A DNA stretch of 64,000 nt from Channallabes apus (GCA_030522415.1 CM060121.1:531001-595000), one strand, 5' to 3'. Positions 1 to 12,404 are shown, counted from the stretch's first letter. The notes: generated by a model from the letters alone, not told the origin. Numbers and translations are program-made.

Positions 1-1160
1 TTTGTACTTTTTTTAAAGTTAAAGTGCAGGTAAATTTTTTTTTTTTTACTTTATATTTTGTATTAATTATTTTTATGTATTAATTTTTTTGGGGCTGCGG
101 AACGAATAATTTGAGTTTCGATTATTTCTTATTTGGAAATTAAATTTGTTTTTTATGAGAGTTTTGGAATATGAGCCGCTTACAGAATGAATTATGCTCG
201 TAATCCGAGGTTCCACTGTATAAAAATAGACAAATGATGCAGAATGACAGAAAAAAACAAATACTTAATAAATAACATAAATATATATTAATAAAATGTG
301 TGACAAGTACTGTACAATCAAATTACATAGATTACAGTAATATATTTCCCCTCCCTTGCTACTTGTGTGTCTCTGTAATGAATCTGGATTTGCTAATTAA
401 ACTTGTTTATATTTTGTGGCACAAATTCATAAAGCTTTTAACTGTTCAGAGTAATACAGTATCCAATTAGAACATGTTAGTAATTTTAATTAACAAAAAT
501 TTTTTACTGGTCATAATATGATAATCAGGAATTGCAAACAAAATCAGTGTTGCTTTAATGTTTCTGTGATCTGTGCTTTATAAGAAGAACTATGTTATTA
601 CATTTAAATATGCTTCCCTTCTTTTACTCTACTGCCTGAACTTGTATGGTTTTATTTTATTATAAATTCTTCATAACTATTTATTAACTTGTTTTGGGAA
701 TAAGAGAATCTGATAAACAGGTTCCTCCTGATCAGACACACGGATCTAGTTTAATAAAAATAACAAATGTGATAATTTTTTCATTATTGACTAATTGTGA
801 TCTATGGGTAATAAAATACTTGGGATGTGCCTTTAAAGGAAAATAATAGATTTTTAAACTACAAGCAGTGCATGATTTCTGCCCCTTTCTCTAGATGTAA
901 ACACAATCTATGACACACTTTGACAATGCAGGGCTTTGTGTAATGGGTGTTGTGATGTAGCCACAGTGAATTGTTACTGTATGCAGGAGATCCTGATGTG
1001 GCCAACAGTGATGATGATGATGATGATGTAAAAGCACTAATGCAGCTGACAGGGTAGTTGAAGTTGGAAAACTGGTTGCTTACATCAACTGTATAGAAAA
1101 AATAATTTATGTCATTGTGGGTGGAGTTTCAGGAATAAAAACAGGAGTAATTAGGTGATT
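1..1160. other. AT-rich intergenic sequence, no gene seen
   Basis: No supported gene, RNA or transposon protein was found here. The sequence is AT-rich with short T and A runs. The only clear local structure is a short GAT triplet run at about 1009-1027, a motif that returns at about 11003-11034 and, as ATC, at 61196-61443. Confidence 0.6.
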
Positions 1161-1287
1161 GCAAAAGCAGTTAATTTGGGACTTCAGGAAGCTAAAGCAA
1201 GTCAGAGCATCCCAAACCAAAGATCCACAACAATCTGTTTGAAGGAATCTCCACACTTGGCAAGAATCACAAGATTCTAGAACAGTT
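1161..1287 (+). pseudogene. Apolipoprotein L-like gene fragment with internal deletion
   Basis: Two blocks match the last coding exon of the APOL-like gene at 12405-19567. Block one (about 1161-1217) matches about 19203-19258, including a shared run GGACTTCAGGAAGCTAAAGC. Block two (about 1222-1287) matches about 19489-19556, including a shared TCTGTTTGAAGG. The roughly 230 bp between the blocks in the intact gene is missing, so this is an internally deleted relic of an APOL paralogue. No other APOL exon was found near it. It abuts a 37-base G run and an hAT-like fragment. The homology is seen directly; the duplication and deletion history is inference. Confidence 0.75.
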
Positions 1288-1327
1288 CTTTTCCCTTTAA
1301 AGAACATATTTCTTCTTGACTTGCAGT

Positions 1328-1364
<37 letters not shown>
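1328..1364. repeat. Poly-G tract (37 G)
   Basis: An uninterrupted run of 37 G on the + strand lies directly between the APOL relic and the hAT-like fragment. Such runs can be length-unstable and prone to assembly error. Shorter G runs at about 5060-5073, 5849-5872 and 40260-40430 also lie within or beside hAT-like sequence. Confidence 0.9.
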
Positions 1365-1370
1365 CGATAT

Positions 1371-1560
1371 AACCAAAATCTTCTAGAAGCAATTTTCTAC
1401 TTCGATAACGATATACATCACAATATAGCAATTTGTATCTGAAAATACATAAATAAAAATTCAAACACAAAGAAACTGTTTTAGATAATGTACTTTTATT
1501 TAAAGTGTGAATTGCTGGTTTGCCGCATTTGTTTGCTTTGGCCATATTCGATTGGATGTG
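1371..1560 (-). mobile_element. hAT (ZBED-type) transposon fragment
   Basis: Read on the - strand this segment is a diverged copy of 24562-24765 on the + strand. Both start with a reading frame beginning MAK, share KCGKP, then an AATTCACA(C/G)TTTAAATAAAA stretch, a TTTCAGATACAAATT block and a TATATCGTTAT block. At 24290-24610 the same segment follows a BED zinc-finger-like reading frame, which identifies the family as hAT. Here only the downstream part remains and no transposase is encoded. Confidence 0.6.
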
Positions 1561-1632
1561 TAACAGACATAATTAGATTTAGTTATATTGTGCTAATGTT
1601 AGATGCACAGGCGCGCGTGAGGTGCATACAGT

Positions 1633-1650
1633 ATGTGTGTGTGTGTGTGT
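1633..1650. repeat. (TG)n microsatellite
   Basis: About nine TG units in AT-rich non-coding sequence upstream of the Harbinger element. Confidence 0.85.
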
Positions 1651-1895
1651 GAGGTTTTTATCCCCTCGGGGCTTGTGGTAGAAGGACAAAAGCGCATGCG
1701 CACTTCCTCCTAATGATGGGACTAAATGATGTCTACCTGACTTTCTTACAAATAACGCACATTTCATTCAAAATATTATAAACACACACCAGTAATTTGC
1801 ACTTTTTTTCATTTATTTAATTGTGTGAAATGGCTAATAACAATAGATAATAAAAGTGTTTATGATGTGGAGGTGAACTGGTTTAGTCTTGACTT

Positions 1896-2356
1896 CAGGG
1901 AGCTGTTCCATAAACCAAGATTAGAGTATAAGCCAGGCTTATTTCGGTTAGTCAGGCTTATTTTTGGTAGATTCGGTTTCATAAATCAAACTTAAAAAAG
2001 TTCAAACTCAGTTACCCCGGCAACTTATGCTGGCAAATTAACCTGGTCCGGGGCAGGCTAACTGTCTCGCTTATTTAAGCGGTGTCTCAAAGAATCTCCG
2101 ACGTGTGGGAACATATTCCCTAAAGATCGTTCCGTCAGTTTAGTTTCCGCGCTCTCACTAATCATGTCGTGTCATAAAAAATTATTAAGCCTATAAAAAT
2201 CATGTCTCAGCATTTGAATTATCTCAAAATAATTTAAATAAAATCGTAAGCATATTAAAAAAGGTCAAACATGAAATGCAATGACTGAAAACAGAAAATC
2301 AGAAATGAATAAATTCATATGAACAGTTACACAAAAAAGCCTTCTTACATTTACCC

Positions 2357-2387
<31 letters not shown>

Positions 2388-3634
2388 CGAGATGTCAGCT
2401 TAATTGCCTAATGAAGGTCAGGCCTATTTAAGCAGTACTGAGTGAGACCAACACCTGCATGGAGATTCAGAAGGAAAGAGAAACAGAGAAGCCCCAGTAC
2501 GTAATTATGCCTGTCCATTTATTGAAGACCCTGTGGATGAGGGTGCACGGATATTAGAAAGAGCTTTCAGACCACCAGCCCCAAGGGTCTTTAGGGACAG
2601 AGTAAACCCTCTTGCCTTCCCAGATGACTATCTGTGGAAGAGATACCGGTTCAGCAGACCCAGCATAGTCTACCTATGAGCTGTTGGAACCACACCTCAG
2701 CAAACCCACCTTCACCTTGAACTCTTCTGTCACACCTACAGCACATCTCACCACTGTCTTAGCGCTCTCAGACATGTCCTGCACCACTCTAACATAATTC
2801 TCTGTCACTCCAGCATAGTCTACCTATATGAGCTGCTGGAACCACACCTCAGCAAACCCACACGGCGAAGGCAATGCCTGACCACAGTGCAGTCTGTCTT
2901 TATTGCACTGCGTTTCTTCGCCAGTGGGACATTCCTCTACAGTGTTGGTGATGCTGAGCATTTAAAGCAACCGTATGCCGTGAAATAAGGATGGTCTACC
3001 TTTCTCTGAGGCAATATTTAAATATTTATATCACATTTCCTGGCCATCTACCAACACAGAGGATCAAGGAGAACTTTTATGCAATAGCAGGTATGTGACA
3101 GTTAAAGTAGACTTAAAAATTGATATGCCTGTATTAAGCTAAATTTGTTCCTCATGTTTTCCCCAATGTCTTGGGTGCTGTGGACGGCACCCACATCAAA
3201 ATACAGACCAACTGAGGCAGACTATTGAACAGGAAATCTTTCCATAGCCTCATGTACAGGTATGGAGATTGGCAATAACTCCATACATTGCCAGTGATTT
3301 AGCTCTGAATTTGACATTGTTCATCAATTCATATATTGAGCAATCTTAAATTAATGCTCTGCCAGACAAAATATGCTGTATCACTAAATCCACTCTCTGT
3401 GTTCAGATGATCTGTGACAGCAACTGCCTAATTACTAATGTTGAGGCAAAATGCACAGGCTCTGTCCATGACTCCAGGATCTTTCGAGCATCCTCACTGG
3501 CACAGAGAAGAAGGCAAGAGAACATTTCAAACAAGGGTTTTTACTTCACAAGCATTTTTCATGGAAACTAGTCATCATAATTTTAAAAGATAAATGGTTG
3601 TAACAGTCAGTAGGCACACATAACTTTATAAGTC

Positions 3635-3685
<51 letters not shown>

Positions 3686-4138
3686 TCTTGAACTGTCGGC
3701 GTGTCACAGCATATGTAATTGATATCTTCTTTTGCAGGGGAGTTTAATGGAGTCCTGCTTGGGGACAGGAGTTATATGTCTGCATGCTCAGTATGGACAC
3801 TATTTCCTTTATTCACATTGTCCAGAACAGATGGCATTTCAGAACTAGAATAGAGCAGCGTTTGCTCAGCAGCGGAGACACAAACTGCCCGTGTTTTACC
3901 TGTCGGCCTCATTTCGGATCTATGTTTCGGTCATCCATTCATATGGGCTTTTTAAATATCGCGGGTGCGCGCACAAAGTGAGACTATTTAAGCCTGCCTT
4001 GAATAAGCCTCGATTAGTTACAGCTGAGCTCCGTTTGTGGAACCACATGAGGCTGAATTTGGAGATGCCGCTAGTTTGAGTCTCACTTTTGCGCGGAAGT
4101 CTGGCTTTATTTAGCTACTTTCATGGAACAGCCCCCTG
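1896..4138 (+). mobile_element. Harbinger/PIF DNA transposon, degenerate
   Basis: The ends are inverted repeats: CAGGGAGCTGTTCCAT at 1896-1911 and CAGGGGGCTGTTCCAT read on the opposite strand at 4138-4123, 15 of 16 bases alike. Further inward both sides carry AAGCC and GGCTTATT-like motifs in inverted order. The interior encodes a decayed HARBI1-type transposase on the + strand. It also holds an (AAT)n run at about 2358-2386 and a (TA)n run at about 3639-3681. I did not find a convincing 3-bp target duplication at these borders, so the exact ends may be off by a few bases. Confidence 0.75.
2480..3850 (+). pseudogene. HARBI1-like transposase, inactivated
   Basis: Conceptual translation in shifting frames shows the hallmarks of a Harbinger DDE transposase: RYRFSRPSI near 2645, an LGAVDGTHIKIQ block near 3171-3206 carrying the first catalytic Asp, NVEAKCTGSVHDSRIF near 3439-3485 with the second Asp, and GEFNGVLLGDRSY near 3738-3776. 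The frame is broken by stop codons (for example directly after IVYL near 2676) and by frameshifts. A stretch of about 50 bp (2662-2710) is repeated at 2812-2861. It cannot make a full transposase; HARBI1 is a domesticated relative of this family. Confidence 0.75.
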
Positions 4139-4604
4139 GTCGTGAGTGACAGCGTTGGGGGAAATCTGCTGATTGTCGAATCGTCGATTATAAAGTATAA
4201 ACACAGCGATGGAGAGAAAAAGGCCAAAACTGTCAAAATAAAAGCCTAATTTACAAACTATCACAGAATGATTTCTATTAAATACCACAAATGTAACCAC
4301 AAAATGATGCTTTTCAGCAAGACTGCAGCGAGTACAGTTATTTATTTCCATTGTTTATTATGTTAATGTTGGCTATAGCCGATATATTTACGATATATTT
4401 ACAGTATACTGTAAATAGCCAGTTTAATGTACATATGTGTAGATAGTTTAAAAGACATTTTCTATTTGCTATAACTCTGTTACGTGACAAAGCATATAAT
4501 CTGAGGCAGTAAATTAACCAAGGAGCTAATTGTTCCTCCCTTAGATTAGATTAGATTAGATTATATTAGATTAATAAAGTGTCTAATGACTGCCATCAAA
4601 AACC
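4139..4604. other. AT-rich spacer with (TTAGA)n
   Basis: No gene seen. A short tandem run of TTAGA-like units lies at about 4542-4574, just before the hAT fragment. Confidence 0.5.
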
Positions 4605-4898
4605 ATGAGCCTCTTTGAGCTTCTCACTTTTCTGCACGATAAGGATCTATCTGAGATCTACCCCAACTTTTGGACTGCTCTCAGGATTGCACTTACATTG
4701 CCAGTGACTGTAGCTCAAGCAGAGAGGAGCTTTTCCAAACTCAGGTCAATCAAGACATACCTGAGGTCCACCATGTCTCAGGAACGGCTCACTGGCCTCG
4801 CTGTCATAAGCACAAATCATGCAATAGGGGAGCAGATCTCATATGAGGCCATTATTAATGACTTTACATCTAGAAAGGCCAGAAAAGTCAGATTTTAG
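4605..4898 (+). pseudogene. hAT transposase C-terminal dimerisation domain fragment
   Basis: A 97-codon open frame contains PNFWTALRIALTLPVTVAQAERSFSKL followed by KTYLRSTMSQERLTGLAVIS. This matches the hAT C-terminal dimerisation region (the A-E-R-S-F-S-K-L block and the downstream M-x-x-x-R-L-x-x-L-A helix), closest in style to ZMYM/TTF-type hAT proteins of fish. The upstream part of the transposase, including the catalytic residues, is absent, so this is a remnant and not a host gene. No intron or promoter evidence was seen. Confidence 0.8.
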
Positions 4899-5681
4899 TT
4901 TCAGTTTGTGGTTTCTGTTCTGCAGTGAAGTAAATAAGTTATTTTTCTTTAGTGTGATTTGTTCTATATTAATTCTATATTTATATAATATTTGTTTGTA
5001 CACAGTATATTTATTTAAGTTATGAGTAGTTTAATAAAACGTGTGGTGTGTACAAAATGGGGGGGGGGGGGGAGTCTCGCCCAGGGAGCAATCCAGTGTA
5101 GAACCGCCACTGGGACCACATATGGATATATATGCAATGCAGACAAAAAACATTATATTTATAATTGTTTTATTGAAGCATTATTGAAACTTATTTATTA
5201 AATAATATTGAATCTGTTAAAATTAAACTGGCAAATGGCAAACTTAATTTTACATTCTGTACAAATGTCGTTACCAATTGTAACAGGTGCTAGCTAATTA
5301 GCTAACCTGGGTTCAGGTGTGCTCCCATCACCTGACCGAGGTGCACTCTGGGAACTGAAGTCCAGAACTAAAGGAAAACACAACTGAAAACAAAATGGGG
5401 TCCTGGAGCATGGCGCCCTCTGGTGTTCAAATACAAATACAATAGTGAAGTGAAGCAATGAAATAATGTTTGTGTTCAGTGATTTCTGTATAAACTTATC
5501 ATTTAAGGCCAAACCTATTTTTGATTATACATTTATGTTGTAGAATGTTCAACATTTTCTCATGGCCACCCAAATAAAGCATACAGTACAGGTAGATAAA
5601 GACAGTACAGTACATAAAGACATCATTTCTCCCACACGTGCTCCAAACCTGCAAATGTTGAAGTGTCCAGTGTGTTAGAGG
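4899..5681. other. Intergenic spacer
   Basis: AT-rich, with a G run at about 5060-5073. The only feature of note is a CTCF-like motif at 5411-5425. No gene seen. Confidence 0.5.
5411..5425 (-). promoter_or_regulatory. CTCF-like motif
   Basis: On the - strand the sequence reads CACCAGAGGGCGCCA, which fits the vertebrate CTCF core (AG-R-K-GGC followed by GC). It is a sequence match only; binding was not shown. Confidence 0.4.
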
Positions 5682-6203
5682 CAGAGGTGGAAAGAGTAAT
5701 AAAATGTTGTACTTAAGTAAAAGTCCTGTTACTTTAGTGAACTTTTACTGAAGTACAAGTAAAGTTACCCGTATAAAAATCTACTCAAGTAAAAGTAAAA
5801 AGTAGCTCATAAAAAATTTACTCAGAATAAAAGTTACTGAGTTACAGCGGGGGGGGAGGGGGGGGGGGGGGGAGGAGGAACACACTCACATAATAAATCT
5901 GTTCCCTTTGTTGTGCTTGAAATCAAAGTGGTGGCTTAAATATAACCAGGGGTTTGATCATAAGACTTTATTGGCGTTTCACTTCCAGCTGTGTCTGTAT
6001 CACTGACATCTGTTCGTCTCCATCGTTCTTGAGAATTTAGTGCGTTTGTTCTCCATCAATCAGTGCACTGGTTTCCGAGATGCAAAGATTCTAAGATTTT
6101 TCCTTCCCCGTTGTATTATTTTTGTATTATTTTTCATTTTCATTCATTTAGTTTTTACTCAGTAGCGAATATGATTTAAAATGTAGTGAAGTACAAAACT
6201 TTA
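5682..6203 (+). mobile_element. hAT-type MITE, 3' end cut off by a LINE
   Basis: It begins CAGAGGTGGAAAGAGTAA, a TIR style used by fish hAT elements. The body consists of repeated ACTTAAGTAAAAGT, TACTCAAGTAAAAGTA and similar words, with a G-rich core at 5849-5872. The related element at 40048-40669 has the same architecture with both ends. The right TIR is missing because L2-type LINE coding sequence begins at about 6204. Confidence 0.65.
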
Positions 6204-7437
6204 ACTGGTAGAGGAGGAGGTGTCGCAGTTATTCATAATGATAATCTGTCTATCGCACAAAACCACGGACACAAATTTATTTCATTTGAAATTCTCTATA
6301 GTAACATAAGTGTATTTAAGTATATTAAATCAGCTCAGTCGATTCCACTAATTATAATTTACAGATCTCCAGGGCCGTATTCTGAATTTCTTAGTGAATT
6401 TGCAGATTTCATCTCAGACCTGGTCGTTTCTGTAGACAAAGTGTTAATTGCTGGAGATTTTAACATTCATTTTGAGAATCCAGAAGACCCTCTGAGAACA
6501 GCATTTATATCCATACTGGACTCCGTAGGTGTAAATCAGTGTGTAGTAGGACCCACTCATAAAGCTGGTCACACTTTAGATTTAGTAATATTCTTCGGAT
6601 TAATTATAAGAAATGTATTCACAATTCCACTGTCTGAAATTATCTCAGATCACTATCTTGTCTCCATTCAAGTGTGTCACAGTGATAATGTACGCACAGC
6701 ACCGCGCTACCGTATTAAACGTACATTCACATCGACTACCACACAGAGTTTTATCAGTAATCTCCCAGAGTTACCAACTTCGATTAGGCCACCGTCTGAC
6801 CCCACAGAACTCGATCAGGCGACTGAATATTTAGAGTCGACACTTCGTTGTACCTTAGATAATGTAGCTCCAGCTAAAAGAAAAATTATTAGAGATAAGA
6901 AACTCGCTCCCTGGTATAACGATCACACGCGCACTTTAAAACAGACTGCTCGGAAATTAGAGCGTAAATGGCGTCAAACTAAATTGTTGGTATTTCAAAT
7001 AGCATGGAAAGAGAGCATCCTGAACTATAGGAAAGCTCTTAGTGTAGCTAGATCAACGTATCTCTCCACTCTTATAGAAGAAAATAAAAATAATCCTAGA
7101 TTTTTATTTAATACCGTAGCCAAATTAACCAGAAATAAGACCACTACAGAAATCTCCACAACAACATCATGCAATAGTGAGGACTTCATGAACTTTTTTA
7201 ATAATAAAATTGTAAATATTAGGCATAAAATTGAGGCTTTGAAACCGAACAATGTAATTGATACAGATGTTAACCTAGCCATGTCAGATTCTGACCACCT
7301 TTTCTTTGTTTTTGTTTTTTAAGTTAGTTTGTAGCGCTTTAAAACCAGTCAAATTACCACCATTAAGTACATTAGGTATGATAGAGACACCCTTGTTTCT
7401 ATTGATATACAATGTACTCACAATTCAACGTTTTTAA
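6204..7437 (+). pseudogene. L2-type LINE ORF2 fragment (endonuclease and linker)
   Basis: An open frame up to 7322 encodes the AP-endonuclease domain from GRGGGV through IIYRSPG, LIAGDFNIHFE, THKAGHTLDLVI and SDHYLV, then the basic linker including LAPWYNDHTR and ARKLERKWR. The order and wording match ORF2 of the intact L2 element at 29401-32361. The N-terminus of the endonuclease is missing and the reverse transcriptase is absent, replaced after about 7320 by unrelated sequence and then another LINE. It is a dead fragment. Confidence 0.85.
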
Positions 7438-10400
7438 CTCCGGATCCGAGCTGGCCAAGAGGGATCCTGAGGGAGAACAAAGGACGCGACGCGAAACGTC
7501 GGCCTCGAGGGAAGCGAGCCGGCGTCAGGAACAGGCTGAGAGCTCGTGCACACCGCACACCTCTGCCTAGCATCCTGCTCGCCAACGTCCAGTCACTGGA
7601 GAACAAACTCGATGACCTCAGGGTCAGGATAAAGTTCCAGAGAGACATTCGGGACTGCAATCTCCTCTGCTTCAACGAGACATGGCTGAACCCAGCGGAG
7701 TTCTTCTCGGTTCATCGCATGGACAGGACGCAGGACTCGGGGAAGTCAAGGGGAGGCGGCGTGTGTTTAATGGTGAACAACAGCTGGTGCAACAGCGCGA
7801 GCGTTGTTCCTCTTACACGCTCCTGCACACCAAGTCTGGAACTACTGTCCATCATGTGTCGTCCTTTTTATCTTCCACGGGAGTTCACATCGGTCATAAT
7901 AAGTGCCGTTTATATTCCACCACAAGCAGATACGGACACTGCCTTATGCGAGCTGCATGAGGCACTCACTCAACACCAGACACAGCACCGGGACGCTGCA
8001 CTCATTGTGGCGGGGGACTTTAATAGTGCCAACCTCAAACGTGCAGCGCCGAACTTTTACCAGCACATCACCTGCGCCACCAGGGGTGAAAGGACACCAG
8101 ATCATTGTTATACAACGATCAAGGATGGCTACAAGGCACAATCTCGTCCAGCGTTTAGTAAATCCAACCACACCGTCATCTTCCTCATGCCAAAATACAA
8201 ACAAAGGCTGAAACAGGAAGTTCCGGTTCAGAGGGAGGTCGCGCGCTGGATGGACCAATCGGTGGCCGCGTTACAGGACGCACTTGATGACGCAGACTGG
8301 GACATGTTCAGGTCAGGAACAGCTCAGATGACGTCAGCATGTTTAAAGCGGTTGTGGGAATCATTGGGAAACTAGCAGATGCTAATGTGGAGAAAAAGAT
8401 TATCAAAAAAAGACACCCAGAAGCCGTGGGTGGATAAAACCATCCGCGACACTCTGAGATCTCGCACCACTGCCTACAACACGGGCCTTGCGTCGGGGGA
8501 CATGGAACCGTACAAGGCTGCGTCATATAACATCCGGAAGGCGGTGAAAGAGGTGAGGCAGCGCTACGGAAAGAAACTAGAGTCACAACTCCAACAGAGA
8601 GCCTGTGGCAGGGACTAAGAACAATAACGGACTATAAAACACCAACATCAGGTATGGCGGACGTGACTATGGCAGACGAGCTGAACACTTTCTATGCTCG
8701 CTTCGAGGCTGCAGCTAAAGACGCTAGCGATGCTAATGCTAGCGGCGCTAACGGCTGCAGACAGGAAGACACTGCCAGCACCGGAAACGCGCTCATCATC
8801 ACCGAGCATGACGTGAGGAGAGCCTTCAAGAGAGTGAACACCAGGAAAGCAGCAGGACCAGATGGTCATATTCTCAGAGCCTGCGCAGACCAGCTAGCAC
8901 CTGTGTTCACTGAGATATTCAACATCTCTTTATCTCAGTCGTTGATGCTTCATCATTGTTCCTGTTCCAAAGAAACCACATCCTGCTTCTCTTAATGACT
9001 ATCGCCCTGTAGCCCTCACCTCAGTAGTGATGAAGTGCTTTGAAGGCCTGGTCAGAGACTTCATCATTTCTTCACTACCCGGCACACTGCACCCTCTACA
9101 GTTTGCATACCGTCAGAACTGCTCCACAGACGATGCAATCTCACATCTCCTACACACATCACTTACTCACCTGGACACTCGGAGGGGGAATTATGTGAAA
9201 ATGCTCTTCATCGACTACAGCTCAGCATTTAATACCATAATTCCCTCCACACTCACCACCCAAGCTGGAGCACCTGGGACTCATCTCATCTATGTGTCAG
9301 TGGATCTCCAACTTCCTAACTGGCAGACCACAGGCAGTAAGAATGGGCGGACATGTCTCAGCCTCCCTCACTCTCAACACTGGAGCCCCCCAGGGTTGTG
9401 TTCTGAGCCCCCTGCTGTACTCTTTGTACTGCGTGGCCACTACCAACTCCACCACCGTCATCAAGTTTGCTGACGACACTGTCGTGGTGGTCCTGATCAC
9501 GAACAACGATGAGTCGGCCTACCTAGAGGAGATTGGAAATCTGGAGTACTGGTGCCATAGGAACAGTCTCCTCCTGAATGTCAGGAGCTGATAGTGTACT
9601 TTTGTACAAAGCAGGAGAGGAACTACCAGACCCCCGTCATCAACAGGAGCCCAGTGGAGAGAGTGGACAGCTTTCGATACCTCAGTGTTCACATCACGCA
9701 GGACCTGTCATGGTCCTGTCACATCAACACTGTGGTGAAAAAGGCCTGGCAGCGTCTCTACCACCTCAGATGCTTGAGAGACTTTAGACTGCCCTCCAAG
9801 GTGCTCAGGAACTTCTACTCCTGCACCATAGAGAACATCCTGACAGGAAACATCACGACCTGGTTTGGGAACATCACCATGCAGGACAGACGAGCTCTAC
9901 AGAGGGTGGTGCGATCAGCCGAGCGCATCATCCGCACTGAGCTCCCTGACCTGCACTCGATCTACAGCAAGCGGAGCTGGACCAAAGCCAGGAAGATAGT
10001 GAAGGACCTCAGCCATCCCAACAATGGACTGTTCTCTCTGTTGCGGTCTGGGAAGTGATTCCGCTCCCTGAAGGCCAACACAGAGAGACTGAGGAGGAGC
10101 TTCTTCCCGCAGGTGATACAATCTCTTAATCAGTACACCACACAGCACTGACCCACACATATGGTTTTTACACACACTCTGGACATTCTGGACATTCGTT
10201 TACACTAGTGGCTGCTGCACAACTACACTTCGTGGCCATTAGTTAAATCACTGTATCACAAGCCACTTTAAATAATCACTTTAAGCATATTTGCACTGCA
10301 CAAGGCACTTTAAATATGTGGATTGCACAACCCTGGACATTACCATTTTCTTTTCACCATTTTATCTTATTTCATTCCACACAAAAATTACATCCATAAC

Positions 10401-10665
10401 TACTTTGTACAGCTGTTTTCATTTTGTTCTATATTTCTTCATATAATTTCTATATTGTGTATTTTTGTTGTATAGTTATTTTATTTTAACTTTAATTTTA
10501 TATTTTATTTTATTCTTCCTAGTTAAATTTACCTTTTATTTTATTTTTCATATTTATTCTTATTCATAGTCTTTTATTTTAAGGTCACGAGCAGTTGTCT
10601 AAGCATTTCACTGCATATCGTACTGTGTATGACTGTGTATGTGACAAATACAATTTGAATTTGAG
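7438..10665 (+). mobile_element. Rex/jockey-type non-LTR retrotransposon, inactivated
   Basis: This is a nearly full-length ORF2 with 3' UTR. In order: a start region with ILLANVQSLENKLDDL near 7570, CFNETWLNPAEF near 7672, SRGGGVCLMVN near 7750, IVAGDFNSANLK near 8010, then a reverse transcriptase with LQFAYRQNCSTDDAISHLL near 9105, MLFIDYSSAFNTI near 9205, [17 protein letters not shown] near 9380 and FADDTVVV near 9468. The C-terminal part follows to 10058. The frame shifts at least at about 8377, 8620, 9000, 9260 and 9590, so no intact protein is made. The AT-rich 3' UTR ends at about 10660 with GTGACAAATACAATTTGAAT. The reverse transcriptase places it in the jockey-like group; the exact clade (Rex1, I or CR1) is uncertain. 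Confidence 0.8.
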
Positions 10666-11001
10666 AGAATCCTTTGTTTATTAATTTAGAAATGAAATGT
10701 TGACTCTAGAACATTCTTCACATTCTCCAGCATCCGAGCCTGTGTGTCTCATTTTATATGAAATCCATTACTGCCGCTAGTTATTCAGACTGAGTCCAGG
10801 AATTTAGACAGTGAGAGCTTTGTTTTACGATGGTGACATGGGGTTTAGACTCAGACACACATGGGACAGTCCAGTTAGAAGGACAGTTAGCGCTGCTCCT
10901 GCATGTGTTGAGTGACAGCTACACATTCCCAAGCTCCTGATTCAACACACCACAGTTCACTTCTTCAGGATGTCTTCACATTTATCACTGAGCTAAAGAG
11001 C

Positions 11002-11034
<33 letters not shown>

Positions 11035-12290
11035 CCTTACTGTAACTAAACCCTGTAAGATGTCAATTTGTTCTAGAGGATCTCAGTGTGAGCTTGTAGT
11101 TTTTATTAATGCAGTATTTAAGCTGAACATCTGAGTGTCTGCTTTGACCCTGCGGTGTGTAATTGTTAGTTGAGGTTGAGTTTGTGACTCTCAGCAGTCC
11201 TGGAGCTTTAACGAGACATTTCCTTGTTCTGCTGGGAGACGACTCACCCCGTGGTGTTTATCTGAAACACTGTCAGGTCTTAAACTCGTCAAACACGGTG
11301 CTGCATGTCTGAACACATCCACACAGCTGCTTTACTCCAATGTCAGTCTCTATATTGTACGACCAGATGAACTTCCGGACTGCCTTCATTTAGTCTTAGA
11401 AATAAAAGTGTTTTTTTTAAATAATAATGTTATTTTTCTGATCATTTACTAGACAATCCCAGTGCTTCCATTAAACATTGTTAAACACACAATCACAATA
11501 AAATATTCTTAAGCTATGTAAATATTGTGGTGTGTATTTCTCACTATTCTCTATATATTTATGTTTATAATCATTGAAATAAAAAAAAAAAAAAAAAACA
11601 GTTCTGTATCAGTGTTCAGTCGCTGGGAGTCGACTCCCTGATCGGATCCCTGTTCGACTCCTCGGTGAACCTGAGTGACTTCCGGTCCGCGCGCGCTGTA
11701 AAGGAATCTAAACCCGGAAGTAAAGCAGATCTCTAACAGATCCGGTCCTCTGGTGTTTAACTCTGTACAGACGGAGACACTGCGGTCTTTAATTCTGTAC
11801 AATCAGAGACACGGAGTGTGTAGTGTGATCTCAAGTACAACACAGAAAACCAAACACGACTCACTAAAGTTTTAGGGAACCGGTTCATTTGATTCACTCA
11901 GAGGAGGATCTGTACACACTCCACAGACTGCAGGAGCAGAGCTTTGTCGGGTTATAAACAGTCATATAAATGTTTATTTATTAATTATTTACTTTATCTT
12001 AATATCAGAACCAGAGCTTGAGCTGGCAGTGATTCTACTGAATCATGAATCGATTCACCTGACTCTCAGTAAAGATTGATTCGAACAGAACCGAAAGTGA
12101 CAGTTTTAGTTGACAGTTTTAGTTGAAGTCGGGTGTGTTGTGGAGACATTATTGTTCCTCTTCATCTGATATCTTTAATATTATTCTCAGTAAGAGTGAT
12201 AGAGTGTTTTACACAGTGATACTGAGAGGAAACACAGAGCAGCTCGAAGGTCTTCTGTTCCTGCCCTGAGACTCGAACACAGAGTGACTG
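10666..12290. other. Intergenic sequence upstream of the APOL-like gene
   Basis: No gene recognised. It contains a (GAT)n run at about 11003-11034, an A run at about 11580-11598 and a moderately CpG-containing stretch around 11630-11720. It may hold untranslated first exons of the APOL-like gene, but I cannot place one. Confidence 0.45.
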
Positions 12291-12292
12291 TA

Positions 12293-12300
12293 TGACGTCA
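12293..12300. promoter_or_regulatory. CRE palindrome TGACGTCA upstream of APOL-like start codon
   Basis: A perfect CREB/ATF palindrome lies 105 bp before the proposed APOL-like ATG at 12405. The transcription start is not known, so promoter function is inference. Confidence 0.35.
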
Positions 12301-12404
12301 CTCAGGCTTTAAAGTCTAATAAACCCAGAAACTTGGACAGACACGAGCAGGTGTTGAAGAAGGTGTCCTTGAGGAAGCAGTGACCTGGTGAAGTGACACT
12401 CCTG

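Noticed and set aside
1107..1545. Open frames with proline runs on the - strand
   Set aside because: The proline runs are the poly-G tract read on the other strand, and the rest is an hAT fragment and APOL relic.
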